Source of the DNA: Dermatemys mawii
Taxonomy: Eukaryota; Chordata; Testudines; Dermatemydidae
Length of the DNA stretch: 64,000 bases
Direction of reading: 5' to 3'
Assembly (NCBI GenBank): GCA_007922305.1
Contig: ML677335.1
Span: 41,168,949-41,232,948 of the forward strand
Numbering within the stretch: the first letter of the stretch is position 1; each line of letters opens with the position of its first letter. Position numbers and translations under genes: made by a program. The notes beneath the pieces are model-generated. The model searched no databases, was not told where the DNA came from, and saw only the letters and a program-made list of their open reading frames with translations. Positions 47,946 through 59,219 of this stretch are shown here, one piece after another.

Positions 47946-49543
47946 TATTTATAAGTACCATTTATAAATACGCATTAGGATAAACACATCAAAAATGTTA
48001 CTGACCACATGCAGGCATGCACTACCACTGACCAGTCTACTCCTCACCTATATTAATTTCTCGGGTTTTCAACAGTAAGAATTTAAGTGCAGCGAGTATG
48101 AGGACACAATTTTCTCTGTTCTTTTGAAAAGATACTAATTTTTGCAACATTTTCTTCTAAGTGCAAAAATATTTTAAGAACCATTCTTCTGGAGTTAATA
48201 AATGTAACTGCTTGTGAGAATGCTAATTAAAAGCATAGCACTTGATTGCCTGAAAATTGACTGACTTGCCTTTGCACTAAGAGATCAGTACAAGTCAATC
48301 TGGCCTTCTAAAATGGATATTTTCTTTCAACGTGTATCCGATTGGGCAGTTAGTCGTTTTTGTAGGTCCAAAGGATACAACAATAAAAGGAGAATTTTTC
48401 CTTCAGAATTTCATTTAATGTAAAAAGTACTATATAAACAGCATTCTTTAACTATACTGTACATCTTGGACTACTTAAGTAGTTTAGCTAGATTATTTGC
48501 CAGTATAATTGTTTTTCATATACATTTTATATTTAAACATAGTGAACTGAACCAAGACCTATAAGATGTTGAGGAAAGAGAGATCAGTTTGAGGTATTCA
48601 TGACTTTAGGCATTCTCTCTCAAAACAACAGATGAAATAAAATGTATGACATTCCCAAGAAGGGAGTTTCTAGTGTAATTCATCTTAAAATGCAATGTTC
48701 TGTCATCTCAAGTAACACTTACTGAAAGCAACCATCAATACTTTTTGTCAAAAACCTGCATTCTGTGTAAAATGTTCCATCAATCTCTATTTACATAAAA
48801 CAAAATCCAAAACAAAAAAAATTGAACATGGTTCTAAAGCAGAACCATTCAGAGTCTGACTCCCACTTTCATGCTCTGTTGAAAAATTATTTTGATGGCA
48901 CAAAAACAACCCTTAACGTATAGGGTGGCAAAGCTGCTTTTTTTTATTTTTTTTTTAAATTGACACGTCCTTTAGCAAAGTTGGCTTAAAGAAAAAAAAA
49001 GTGTTTCTTTTTTTACTAATCATTCCACAGTAACAGCTAAATTCTGCTTGCTTTACTCAAGTGAGTAGTCTCAGTTTGTGAACAATTTTGCAGAATGAAT
49101 GATTCATTGACTATATTCCACTTCACTTTTATAAAGGTCTTTGAAGTGCTTCTCCAGAAAATCAGAAAGCAACTAAAGCCACAAGAAGCCTGCAGACACT
49201 TTATTCACCTGAGCTGTTCCACTGACTTCTGTCAGCACTATTTACAAGAGTAAAATTATGCATGTGCTTACAGGGATGGGATCCCCATGATCAGACCTCA
49301 TTAACATACCAAATTCAACATGTGTCGTAGGTTATTAGACACCATTTGATATGAACCCTCAAAAGATTTCTTTTATACGGCATTTGATTAGAGAAGAAAC
49401 ACATTGAGTTAATGCTACTCATTGCATGCACTGGGTTTCTAGTATATTAGTCTTTCACTTGTGGAGATCTGAATCCAAAATATTAGACTGGGTCACAAGC
49501 AGAATTAACTGAATGACTGAGAACGGGAAGAGGGAGAAATGAG
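47946..49543. other. Unassigned stretch with a split old repeat
   Basis: Mostly unrecognised AT-rich sequence with A/T runs near 48940-49012. At about 49036-49080 'aattctgcttgctttactca' with 'gtgagtagtctcagt', and at about 49216-49270 'cactgacttctgtcagcac' with 'gagtaaaattatgcatgtg', look like two parts of one old sauropsid repeat interrupted by about 130 bp. No gene is seen. Confidence 0.4.
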
Positions 49544-49610
49544 TACCCATCTCTGTCCGTTTGTCTGTACTACCCATCTGTCCGTTTGTCTGTACTACCC
49601 ATCTGTCCAT
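49544..49610. repeat. Short tandem repeat, 25-bp unit, about 2.6 copies
   Basis: The unit TACCCATCTGTCCGTTTGTC plus TGTAC is present at 49571-49595. A 27-bp copy with a CT insertion precedes it and a partial copy follows. Confidence 0.9.
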
Positions 49611-51716
49611 CTTCCAGATCGCTTCCAAATATGTCCCCATGTAACAAGTGTCCTGGTATTTCATTAGCTAATCAGCCTAGTGTGACCTTACACCGAACAG
49701 AACAATTGAATATGTTCTTATGCTGGCACAAACACAATAGGGGAGGAAGTGGGCAGACACCAAAGATGAAGCAGACAAAAAGCAAAAAAGTGAGCCTCCT
49801 AAAACAAGGTAGTCACAAAGTATGACATCAGAAGTGCCCACTGCAGACAAAGATGCCGTAGGATCCTGCTCTGACTTTTTGCATCTTGCTAACCATAAAA
49901 CCTCATTAGCTAGTCTTTCCACAGTGAGTGATCTACCTGTATGTATTATTCTGCTTACTAATTCTTTTGTCTACAGTTTTTATTGTGATGGAGCTAAGAG
50001 GAGACATGTTCCCTCTACTCTAACTTTTTAGTATTTGGCTGATCACCTCTTGCAGTGTAGCTTCAGGATTTGCCACTCACACTTACGCCCTGACACCCTA
50101 GGCCCATTTTCTCCTTTGTCACATGGTCCATTCAGTCCTTGACACCTCTGTCAAAATTGACATCAAGTGTGCCTGTTATGACCGCTTTATTATGAGAATC
50201 ATTTAACGGGAAAGATAACAGTCACTTTCTGTGTTAATGTTTAACCCTGTTAAGAGAACATTCCACAGGCATAACACCAGAATCTGAACTTCCCAATATT
50301 TTTGAACTCCAGACATAACACACCTCCAAAAATCAAGCAAACATGCCAACGTGTACCCAAAAGCAAATGAAAAATTCTAAGAAAAATTACAGGCATTTAC
50401 TTTTTAAATCAGGACCAAGATCTTAAAAACTTTCAGAAGATACTAAATACTTTAATTAGAGCAAATCAGAAATAGTGACAGATCAGAGTATTATTACATC
50501 AAGCTCTTAGAAATGGGGGATCCAAGCTTCTAAAGATAAAAATTGGAGAATTAAGATTTTGATCTTCAAGTTTTATTGTAAGGGAGAGTCTCATTTTACA
50601 ACAAGGAAACCAAATTGTACAAAAATCCTTTCCAAACAACAAGAGATACAACTTTCCTTGGTGATGGTTTCATTATTCTTACAGCAAACATCTGTCAATT
50701 TTTGTTTAACAACTATGGTAAATTCAAGCAAAAACAAAACAGTCAGTTTTCTGCAAACTCTTATATCCACACAGGTATACTCTAAAATAAGCTATGCTTG
50801 ACATAAAGCACACATGCAACTTGCTGGCAGTGTAATACTGTATTGCTTGGAGATGCAACCATGAAAGCTCAGAGACCAAGACGCAAATACTTCGATCTTC
50901 TTCTCATGGGATCTAGACCCAAATAAGCACAGATCATCTACATCAGTTATTGATATTTCAAATGATTCACCTACTTCTAAAATAAACAGTTCATAAATCA
51001 ATAACTAAAACTAATTCAAGTTTAAACCACTGCTCTAATGTTAATAATGCTGTCGTTGTCAATACACCTATATTGACTTCTATCTGTGTGTATTTTATTT
51101 ATAAATTACTAATGCTTTTCCTAGGGCAAAATGGTTGAAGTAATAGTCTACACCAAGCTATAGCCCTGTCAGCTTAGGTAAAAAAGAAAAATACAGAAAC
51201 AAATTGACGCAATGAGGGGGAGCTATTGGCTGTGAATACACAGGCGATGCTCAGTTCTGCAGTCATCGTTACCTACACAGTTGAACTCTTACCATCCTAC
51301 CTACCAAAAGTGCCCAGTTACTAAATGGCCAACTAAATTCTCTTATAGATAGTCAAAGAAAATATGATGTATAGCTGGGGAAATACACTTGCTTTATTTT
51401 TTTTCTTTTAAGTGAAAAAGAAGTTGAACATGTACAGAAATCATTTTGGAGATCTAAAAGCCCCTGGTTTTTGGTTATCATTAAACTATATACACAAAGT
51501 CAAAAATGGGGTCAGATTAATCACTTACATGGATTATACCACAGGTAATTTTAGTCCAATGAACACAATTTAAAGATTCTGAAATCACAAGTGTGATACA
51601 CCTATTACCATGACTGGGGTGTGTCAGAGCTACAATTTATAAAATGATTAACACACTTAACTCTGAAATCAACCCATTATAGGTAGTAATAAAGTAAATA
51701 TCTGTTTAAAAAAATA
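49611..51716. other. Unassigned non-coding stretch
   Basis: No gene or clear repeat recognised. Overlapping frames at 49677-50031 on both strands are not supported as coding. Confidence 0.45.
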
Positions 51717-51777
51717 ATATCAGAAGCAACAAAGAGAGAGTCCTGTGACACTGTATAGACTAGGAGATGTATTAGAG

Positions 51778-52072
51778 CAGGGGTTCTGAAATGGGGGGTC
51801 GCAGGGCAATTCCCGGGGAGGGTCGTGAGCGCCCATTCCATTTGGCAGCATTTCAGCAGATGCTCCGAATGCTGGAGTGTGTCCGCCAAAAACCTGCCGA
51901 GTGGAACACTTCTACTGTCAGCGGCATTCTGTCAGGAACAGGGAGAAGAGCTGTGTGTCAATTGAACCACAAGTGTTCAATTCGGCGGCAATTCGGCCGA
52001 CATTCCCTGCACGCTGCAACCCCAGAGTATAGCAAAAGAGGGTCTCAAACTTAGGAAGTTTGAGAACCCCTA
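51778..52072. mobile_element. hAT insertion in the left arm of unit D
   Basis: The element begins CAGGGGTTCTGAAATGGGGG and ends TTTGAGAACCCCTA, the classic CAGGGGTTCTCAAA hAT end type. Flanks TATTAGAG (51770-51777) and TACTGGAG (52073-52080) match at 6 of 8. They restore the PLE arm sequence, since '...tattagag' runs on into 'cataagc' once the insert is removed. It carries no transposase. Confidence 0.88.
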
Positions 52073-52080
52073 TACTGGAG

Positions 52081-52162
52081 CATAAGCTTTCGTGCGTGAA
52101 TACCTGCTTCGTTGGATGTTGCATCCAACGAAGTGGGTATTCACCCACAAAAGTTTATGCTC
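52081..52162. ncRNA. Pair of degenerate hammerhead-like cores in unit D
   Basis: Plus strand: box CCAACGA (52125-52131), extra A, GTGGG/CCCAC stem II, then AAAA in place of GAAA and a short GTTTATGC stem III. Minus strand (read from 52118 to 52081): box CCAACGA, a stem damaged by substitutions, GAAA, and GCTTATG. Both boxes lack core U4 and G5, so neither should cleave. Confidence 0.45.
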
Positions 52163-52167
52163 CAATA

Positions 52168-52401
52168 CAGAGTTCCTCAAAGTTTCTCCTCGGCAGTCCC
52201 CTTCCGCTGTCCTGTGTCCACTAGTGGCCTGGGAGTACGTCCGCTGAAATGCTGCCAAATAGAAAGCTTACGCTTTCAGCAGCATTTCAGTAGGACAAAA
52301 ATAGAATGCTTCCAATTTTGGCAGTCTCCTGCGGCCGATCCTGCGGCAATGCCGGGACACTGCGCCTCCCTACTCCCCCACACACACTTTGAAGACCACT
52401 C
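52168..52401. mobile_element. hAT insertion in the right arm of unit D
   Basis: Ends CAGAGTTCCTCAAAGT and ACTTTGAAGACCACTC are imperfect inverted repeats. Flanks CTCCAATA (52160-52167) and CTCTAATA (52402-52409) match at 7 of 8. It contains an internal hairpin 'ctgaaatgctgcc...' / 'ggcagc'-type region around 'gaaagcttacgctttc' (about 52262-52277). It differs from the left-arm insert but shares the word 'cagcatttcag'. Non-coding. Confidence 0.82.
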
Positions 52402-52517
52402 CTCTAATACATCTATACTAGATGCATTATAGATGTATTATAAAGGTGCCTAGGACTCTGTCGCTTTTGCAGATCCAGACTAACATGGCTACCACTCTAA
52501 TTCTAAAGATATCAGAA

Positions 52518-52990
52518 TGACCAGGGAGCTGTGAGAGCAATCATTTGAGGAGAAAGACAGATATTTTGGGTCACCAGCCCCATCCTACCCTGCTTGCGCA
52601 AGCATGTTCCCTGACATTACATTCAAATGCTTTGTTCAGCTTTCAATGACTCTCTCAAAGAAAGTGGTGAGATTTCTTGAAAGAGATACTTTTTAAACAG
52701 ATGCCCAGCCATCCCAAAGACAAAAGGAATGAGCCTGTTCAAAACCAATAAATTGTGATGCTGCAAAATGGGTGGAGGAGGGTGGCAATGGCAACCAGCC
52801 TCTACTAGAGTAACACCAACAGCCTGACCAGACACAAACAACAGTGGAAAGACTGTTGCTGAGAAGAGAGCCTCTAATACATGAAGGGTTTGGAACAAAA
52901 GAGATTAAAGAACGAATCCAGGATAAACTCCTGCTGAGGGGCCATGCTAAACGAACAGGAAAGGTATTTGGCCTGGCAGTTTTGTTTCTC
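52518..52990. other. Unassigned non-coding stretch
   Basis: Nothing recognised. The 91-codon minus frame at 52623-52898 resembles no family. Confidence 0.4.
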
Positions 52991-53241
52991 TAAGGGTATG
53001 TCTACACTGAAAAACCAGGTATGTTCTTAACCTGTGTTAGCTAACTCACATTACCTAAGTGGGGTTAAAATAGCAGTGAAGACACAGCAACAGAGTTTGC
53101 AGCTTGAGTTCAACCCTGAACTCCCACTTGAGCTTTCTAATCAGAGTCAAAATTCAAGTTGCTGTGTCTTCATTGCTATTTTAATACAGGTTAGTTGTCT
53201 CACTTAAGTATACACCTGTTTTGCTGTGTAGATGTACCCTA
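52991..53241. mobile_element. Hairpin MITE with long inverted arms
   Basis: Ends AGGGTATGTCTACACTG and, inverted, AGGGTACATCTACACAG bound a near-complete fold-back. 'ttaaaatagcagtgaagac' plus 'acagcaac' on the left (about 53065-53091) pairs with 'gttgctgtgtcttcattgc' plus 'tattttaa' on the right (about 53158-53184). The GTCTACAC end word is shared with the ends at 18730 and, loosely, 61290. The flanking bases allow a TA or TTA-type duplication but do not prove it, so superfamily is open. Non-coding. Confidence 0.78.
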
Positions 53242-54356
53242 TGTTTCATTTAATTCTGCATTTTCCTTTGTTTCATTCATGGCTAGTTCAGAATTGGAGG
53301 CCCCCTACCAGTCCACTTGCTCTGGACTCACCGCCTCTGTCATCAGGTGCCTTCTCTTATAGATATAATTGTATGATTTATGTAGTTTTATAAAAATTAG
53401 GACCTCTCTTTCTTCTAATTTAAGAAATGCTGGAAGAGCTGGGCAGAAGGAAGGATGACAGGCTGGCTGGGGATGAAGAAGGGATACAGGGATAGAGATG
53501 GGTAGGCTGGAGGCAGGGAAGATGCCGGAAAAAAAAAAAGATACACAGTAACAGTATGAAGTGGCAATGACTTGAGCACCCCTAGAATGAAACTGCTGAC
53601 CAAGACAGCGATCTCCCTGTAAGGGAGGGCATAAGTTCCCAATTCAAGCATCAGCAGCCACAAGAAAGATTCTAGCTTGCTGTTGGAACAGAAGGTAAGG
53701 CAACCACAAACCACAGAGGAAAGGGCACTTCCTTTCCTGTCTTCAGTGTTGCCAGCATCTCATGATTTTAAATCACAAGTTCTATAATAGTTGGTGTTTT
53801 TCTTAAAGATGCAGCTACTGGATTCATACAATTACACAAAAATCTGAGCTTTCATAGGAAAAAAAATTGTTTCTAGATCTCATGTCTGTGGAGAAAAGCT
53901 TGAAAACATGAAGCAAGGGCATCCTAAAGACTCAGAACAGGAAGCAAAGTCAAAACTTATTTACCTTTAAATATCATGGTATTTTGAGACCCAACCCAAT
54001 GTTTGACAATACCACTGCAATCTCAAATTTCTCCTTTCCCTACCAACACCTCCCTTCATGACTTATGGGGAAGGAAAAGAGATGTCTCCTCACTAATCAG
54101 CTCCTAAATCATTGCAAGGCTGGGTAGTTGAGGACTATTGGGAAGGGAAACACACCCACACCCCTAGGCTCTGTAGACTTGTGAGAACCAAGCCTAATTT
54201 TACTGTGGTACCTAACAAACCTCCATAGCTAAAGAATGGTTTGTCTGAGCTCCACTGTACCTTATTATTCCAGACACACACCACACACAAAACCATATCA
54301 GCCTGCCTATGTGTATGTTCCCTTTAACTCAGGGTACATTTAAAATGCCAAATATT

Positions 54357-54392
<36 letters not shown>

Positions 54393-55268
54393 ACACAACA
54401 TGTCAGTACTCCCCTAACTGAAAGGGAGGCAATATATAATGGACTCCAATAGAGAGAGGAGCTTCAGACTATTCTCAACTAATAAGGTCTAAGCCAGCAG
54501 TTATAAGAGGTCAACCACCATTGCACCTTTGCTGTTGGAAGCAACAGTGGAAGTGCTGAGGAGAAAGGGCTCTGGTATTATTACAACTATATTGTCTAGA
54601 TGTGTTTGGAGCAGGTTTAGATGACACTGCAGTAAAACACCACAGTCAGGACTATACTAGCATTCCCACCATTGTTACTACCAATGGAGCCATCCCTGCA
54701 GTGGCAGATTTCCCTACACTTGCCAGCGTAAAAGGGTGCATCTTCATTGTAGAGTTAGCTTGGGTTCTTGCCTTATTTGGGCTCCATATACAAAACTCGC
54801 CCAAGTTATGTGGTGCATTCAACCCAGGCTAGCTCGCCCAGCTGCATGGGGTACAGATTAGAGCCTAGTTTCTGCTTTCACTTGGGCTCATGATCTACTT
54901 CATAGCGAGGACACAGACTCAATCACTCAAGTGCTGATAGCCCTCCAATGCCTTCTCACAATTCCCCTTGGTGCCCAGAAAGCCAGACCAGTTCTCGCAT
55001 AACTCACTGGAAAAAAAAGTAACAGTGACTCAGTTTCCTGCAGCCCAAAAAAAACCCTTGCATTGTGCCCCTGAGAAGTCTTAACAAAACACTCAAGAGA
55101 GTGTAGTACTAGTGAAGAGGGAGCAACTCCACAGTTTGGCAGCTCATTGCTGAGGGCCAATAACCCAGGCTAACTCTGCAGTGATAACAACCCAAAAAGA
55201 CCCCTGTGAGGAATGACTGCAAGATTGTTCTGTATGTAAATCATAGTGCTTGAAAAGACACTAACATT
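53242..55268. other. Unassigned non-coding stretch with a long poly(A)
   Basis: A poly(A) run of about 32 bases lies at 54360-54391 without a recognisable retroelement body on its left. Other A runs lie near 53529 and 53861. The minus frame 53415-53714 is Leu/Pro/Ser-rich over a GGA-rich strand and is not a convincing gene. No other feature is seen. Confidence 0.5.
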
Positions 55269-55312
55269 CCATAGAATATCAGGGGATGGAAGGGACCTCA
55301 GGAGATCTCATA
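55269..55312 (-). mobile_element. CR1 LINE 3' terminal scrap, antisense
   Basis: 'ccatagaatatcagggg' followed by 'gaagggacctcaggag' is the complement of the CR1 3' terminus. Only about 45 bp remain recognisable. Confidence 0.75.
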
Positions 55313-55898
55313 TAGCAAAAGGTGTGATATATGCACCTCTTGAATCACCAAAATCCAGCCAATGGAGTTAGATGACTATCTTCACAACAGTATTCTCAAA
55401 CATGCATAATCAAATGTGAAGGGTTATTAAAAGAGGCTAGCTATTTGATAATTTACTCCTCTTCTAAGGTACACCTGAGGTGACCACATCTTACTAATCA
55501 CTGACACAAGATAGTGAAAGGCATTTCAACCTAGGTGTGCCAGCTATCGTTATTCAGACATGTTTTTTCAGTGGATTTTGTTAATTCCTGCCTCAGATCT
55601 CCACGTTAATGGAGAACAGCTCCACTCACATTTCTCTCAATGCATCATGATCTCAAAGTCATTTCTGGAGGATTATTTCAATCTAAAGATTTTGCAGGTC
55701 ACTATTGCGTTTTTTGTTTTAAGTTAGCCTTTCCTTACCCTTAATTATATGTAAAACATATGAACACCCCAGCAACTCCAAAAAGCCATTATAAACATGT
55801 AGTTGTATTTACTTATTTGTGTTATCAATGATAATTTACCCTTCTGTAGCATTGTCCATCGAATAATATTTAAGAGCTTTACAACCCACTGGCTAGTG

Positions 55899-56209
55899 CA
55901 GGAGTAGACAACCTATAGTACATGTGCCAAAGGCGGCATGCGAGCTGATTTTCAGTGGCATTCATACTACCTGGGTCCTGGCCACTGGTCCGGGGGGCTC
56001 TGCATTTTAATTTAATTTTAAGTGAAGCTTCTTAAACATTTTTTAAAACTTATTTACTTTACATACAACAATAGTTTAGTTATATAGTATAGAATTATAG
56101 AAAGAGACCTTCTAAAAACTTTAAAATGTATTACTGGCACGCGAAACCTTAAATTAGAGTGAATAAATGAAGACTCGGCACACCTCTTCTGAAAGGTTGC
56201 TGACCCCCG
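55899..56209. mobile_element. hAT non-autonomous transposon with 8-bp target duplication
   Basis: This 311-bp element starts CAGGAGTAGACAACCTATAG and ends AAGGTTGCTGACCCCCG, inverted ends of the CAGGGGTCAGCAACC type. Flanks GGCTAGTG (55891-55898) and GGCTAGTA (56210-56217) match at 7 of 8 and fit nnnTAnnn. The interior has 'tttaatttaattttaagtga' and 'cggcacacctcttctgaaa', typical of a hAT family of turtles. Non-coding. Confidence 0.9.
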
Positions 56210-56227
56210 GGCTAGTAGCTATTGCTA

Positions 56228-56366
56228 TAATACCCATTTGACACATTGGTTAAATAAAAGGCTAAGAAAAGTTAAGAAACTTGCCCACACCATGAAGTTG
56301 GTCTGTGGCAGAATAGAATAGAACTGCAGGATCCTTGATCCAAATCGCAGGTTCTTATGACTAGAC
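56228..56366 (-). mobile_element. MIR SINE relic, antisense
   Basis: The order 'acccatttgacacattgg', 'gttaagaaacttgcccaca', 'gtctgtggcagaata' and 'cttatgactagac' follows the complement of the MIR SINE (cccattttacag, gaggttaagtgacttgccc, gtctgtggcagagc, ctctaaccactagac). It is highly diverged, as expected for an ancient CORE-SINE. Confidence 0.72.
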
Positions 56367-57060
56367 ATCATCTTGAATCAAAAAATTTAGAAAACAAACT
56401 GATTGTTACTACGTACTATACAAACTGGCTTTGTCTACTCTGTACAGGGTCACTAAAAACCTTCATAACTACCATCTCCAATCAATGCACATTAGAATTA
56501 TCTGTGTAAATCCCCAACAGTCATCAAAGAAAGAGGCTTCTGGGTTTTCTGTTAAGAAAATACTTTAACTGAAGTATTGGCCAGATCTCACTCAATTCAG
56601 GATGCTATTTTTTTTTTTTAAGTGAGAAAAGCTGCTCACCTCCAAAAATCACACATGCCCCTTATCAGTTTTGCCCTTATCATTTTCACACCAAAGGTAC
56701 AGCACAAAACTACCAATGAAAACCACCAATATGGAAGGAGTATGAAAATAATCCCACCCCACTCATTTCTCCATCCCACAAAATAAAAGGTGGGAAAGTT
56801 TAATCAATCACTTCCAATTAAGATGTTGAAAAATGGCCGCTGAATTTTTTGTTAAGTGAAAACCAGAAGCCATGTGCTTAATATATTGCACTGTTATCTG
56901 TAATGTCTTTCAACCATAGATAACACAATCAGCCACATGGAATTATGAGATTCATGCCAGGTTGTGGCGGGAAGAGGAGAGTGAAAACACCAAGATAATA
57001 AAAAGATGAGAACTTTGAGTAATCCGAGAGACTATTACAAAGGTAGAAAAGCCATTGTTA
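56367..57060. other. Unassigned stretch with a word repeated at 60.1 kb
   Basis: At about 56668-56702, 'agttttgcccttatcatttt' followed by 'cacaccaaaggtaca' recurs almost exactly at about 60124-60161. No known repeat explains the pair. The rest is unrecognised. Confidence 0.45.
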
Positions 57061-58560
57061 ACATTTTCCAAATTAAAAGCCTTTTCTTTTTTTTAAAAAA
57101 AAATTGAGAATTAAAAAGCCTACATTAGCCAAAGTTAGCGCCTTCAAATCCTCTGTTCAGAGGATATCCAACAGGCGCACATATATAGCATACTAAGAAT
57201 TCAATTTGGAAACCATCATCTAAAGCACAGAGGAGAACAGGAAAGTCATATTGCTATAATGCTTAGATTATCAATCATCTTGACAGTTTATTGGCTTTAT
57301 CACCACACATACCATTAAAATGATGTCTGGCCTAGAATGTCAGGAGGCAAACATTAAACAGACCAGGATTAAAAAGCAGATCCCAAACAGCACTCCAGTA
57401 AAGTTTCCCTTCCACCCTGAAATTAGTTAGAGCTGACTAAGTAACTGGCGCTAGACTTTGAAGAAATATACAGCCTAAAAGGCGCAGAGTCAACACAGAC
57501 TTGACAAGCTGATAGGTAATGTCATGTTATGGCAACTGTAAAGCTCCTGCGGTTGATTTATCACGTACTGTGTGCAACAGAATGATTGCTAATGGAGGGT
57601 GGGAAAAAAAAAACAATTTGCCTCTTCTCAGAACCAAGGGCTTGCATCAAAAGGACCAAGGCAAAACCTTGAAGTCAGGCAAGAATGTTAATCATTTCAT
57701 ATTACTGAACAAACACATTATCATCCTTTGTGTTAAAGTAATTTTCCAGATTCAAGAGAATCAAACAGGGAGAAGAGATATTCATAATTCAACACCACCA
57801 GACAGTGAAAGCTACAAATGCAGAATTTTTAAAATGTAACTGCATGTGTCAATCTGGCAATTAAATCCTGACACAATTAAGATTAGATATCAATAGAATA
57901 CAATTGAGAACGGTACGCCAATCATTCGTTAGGCAATTATTTACAGATGCTCGAGAATATGGGAGAGGATCTGTTAAGTTATAAAGCCCCTCCTCGGCGC
58001 AAGGAAAATTATTCGCACACCTAAAACCATTTTAGATTTTTTTTCTCTTTTTTTTTGTATTCTCTCCCTAAATTTTGTTTAGAAATAATTGGTCCAGCCT
58101 ATTAGTAACAAACATAGCAATATTAACTGCAATTTAATAAAAACTTCCTAATGTCTCCTACCAAAAGAATTAATTGAATAATGCACGCTATCACATTTTG
58201 TAATATATTCCATTGTTTTCATGCTCAAAGTCCGTCAAAATACACACACAGCTCAATTTTTATGCTATGAATTCAAGTGACAATAGCCACTGGCTCAAAG
58301 CCATGGCCCCTCCCCACACCTCCAAAAAGGTGATCCTATCATACAAAAAGAAGATGATGGGAGTTTAGTGGTTAGCAAGTGCTTTCACAACTTGCTGTAG
58401 AATTGTGCAGAGCAATATTATTTCGACTATCACAATGAGATTCAACACCATAACTACTTCTTCACACTGTGATGGACTGAAGGAATGTGTTTTTAAGTAT
58501 AGCGTCAACATATTTGAAACTAAAAAGAATTAATGGAAATCCTGGTTCAAGCAATGTGCT
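57061..58560. promoter_or_regulatory. Candidate conserved non-coding block (inference)
   Basis: About 1.5 kb free of recognisable transposons in an otherwise repeat-rich half of the window. It is dense in homeodomain-type words (TTAATTGAATAAT near 58170, ATAATTGG near 58085, GTAATGTCAT near 57515), with CAATCAT, TTATCA and GATAGG words. The sequence complexity is even, without microsatellites apart from a T run near 58040-58060. The 106-codon plus frame 57519-57839 has no family resemblance. This is the best candidate here for a developmental enhancer cluster, but on texture only. Confidence 0.28.
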
Positions 58561-58960
58561 GGCCCCAAGTTGATAAATCTGTGTCTTGGCAGTGATTAAT
58601 AATTGAATCACTGTTTTATCCTTAGCTGAGTCATTCACTGTACATCAGATGACATAATAATTCTAGCAAATTTAGTGCCAAAGAACAAGTCTCGCAGCTG
58701 AACAAACCCTGAACTTTTAAACCCAAGTGAAGACTGGAAAACTGAAATCTGGAAACACACAAAACACCCTGCTATGGAGTTCAACACAGCTCAAACAGAA
58801 CGGGAGAGAAACAAGACCTCAAGTGTTTAGCTAACTTCAAAGATATGGACAAGATTACAGCCACCGAACACCACAGCCTCTCAAATCTATGAATAACCTG
58901 AGTGAGAATTCTAAGGAACTATGAAGAATATTCTCAAGTGGGAGCCCACTGAAGAGATTC

Positions 58961-59219
58961 TCTTCCCCCTTTATAGAAGTGACAAAGAGTCCTGTGGCAC
59001 CTTAAAGACTAACTAAAGTTTTAGAGCATAAGCTTTCATGTGCTAATACCCACTTCGTCGGATGCATGCAGTGGAAGTATCCAGGGGCAGGTTACCTGGA
59101 TAGCCCACGAAAGTTTATGCTCTAAAACTTTAGTCGGTCTTTAAGGTGCCACAGGACTCTGTCACTTCTGCAATTCCAGACTAACACGGCTAACCCTCTG
59201 ATTCTTCCCCCTTTATAGA
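58961..59219. mobile_element. PLE-derived fold-back unit E with exact 17-bp target duplication
   Basis: The 17-bp sequence TCTTCCCCCTTTATAGA occurs at 58961-58977 and again at 59203-59219. Between them the 225-bp unit has the left arm 'gacaaagagtcctgtggcac', 'cttaaagactaactaaag', 'gagcataagctttcatg' and the right arm 'cgaaagtttatgctctaaaa', 'ctttaaggtgccacaggact', 'cagactaacacggctaac'. The exact duplication makes this the clearest proof that the two-arm form is itself the inserted unit. The length fits target-primed insertion and not a DNA-transposon cut-and-paste event. Confidence 0.88.
59025..59061 (-). ncRNA. Hammerhead-like core in unit E, left arm, minus strand
   Basis: On the minus strand: box CCGACGA (complement of 59055-59061), extra A, stem II 5' side GTGGG, a partly unpaired 3' side, GAAA (complement of 59034-59037), then GCTTATGC. 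U4 of the core is C. The right arm has lost its box altogether and keeps only 'gcccacgaaagtttatgctc'. Confidence 0.45.

Larger units (their letters stand above)
51717..52517. mobile_element. PLE-derived fold-back unit D, split by two hAT elements
   Basis: Three separated blocks join into one unit of the A/E type: 51726-51777 ('gagagagtcctgtgacac', '...gatgtattagag'), 52081-52167 (both arms, 'cataagctttcgtgcgtgaa' and 'caacgaagtgggtattcacc'), and 52410-52508 ('aaggtgcctaggactctgtc', 'cagactaacatggctaccac'). A 9-bp duplication ATATCAGAA (51717-51725 and 52509-52517) flanks the whole. Both interrupting pieces are hAT elements with their own 8-bp duplications, so the PLE unit is the oldest layer. 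Confidence 0.8.

Noticed and set aside
49544..49610. CRISPR-like direct repeats
   Set aside because: Contiguous 25-bp tandem units without spacers in a vertebrate genome: a minisatellite.
54360..54391. Poly(A) tail of a processed pseudogene
   Set aside because: The sequence to its left shows no coding remnant or retroelement body.
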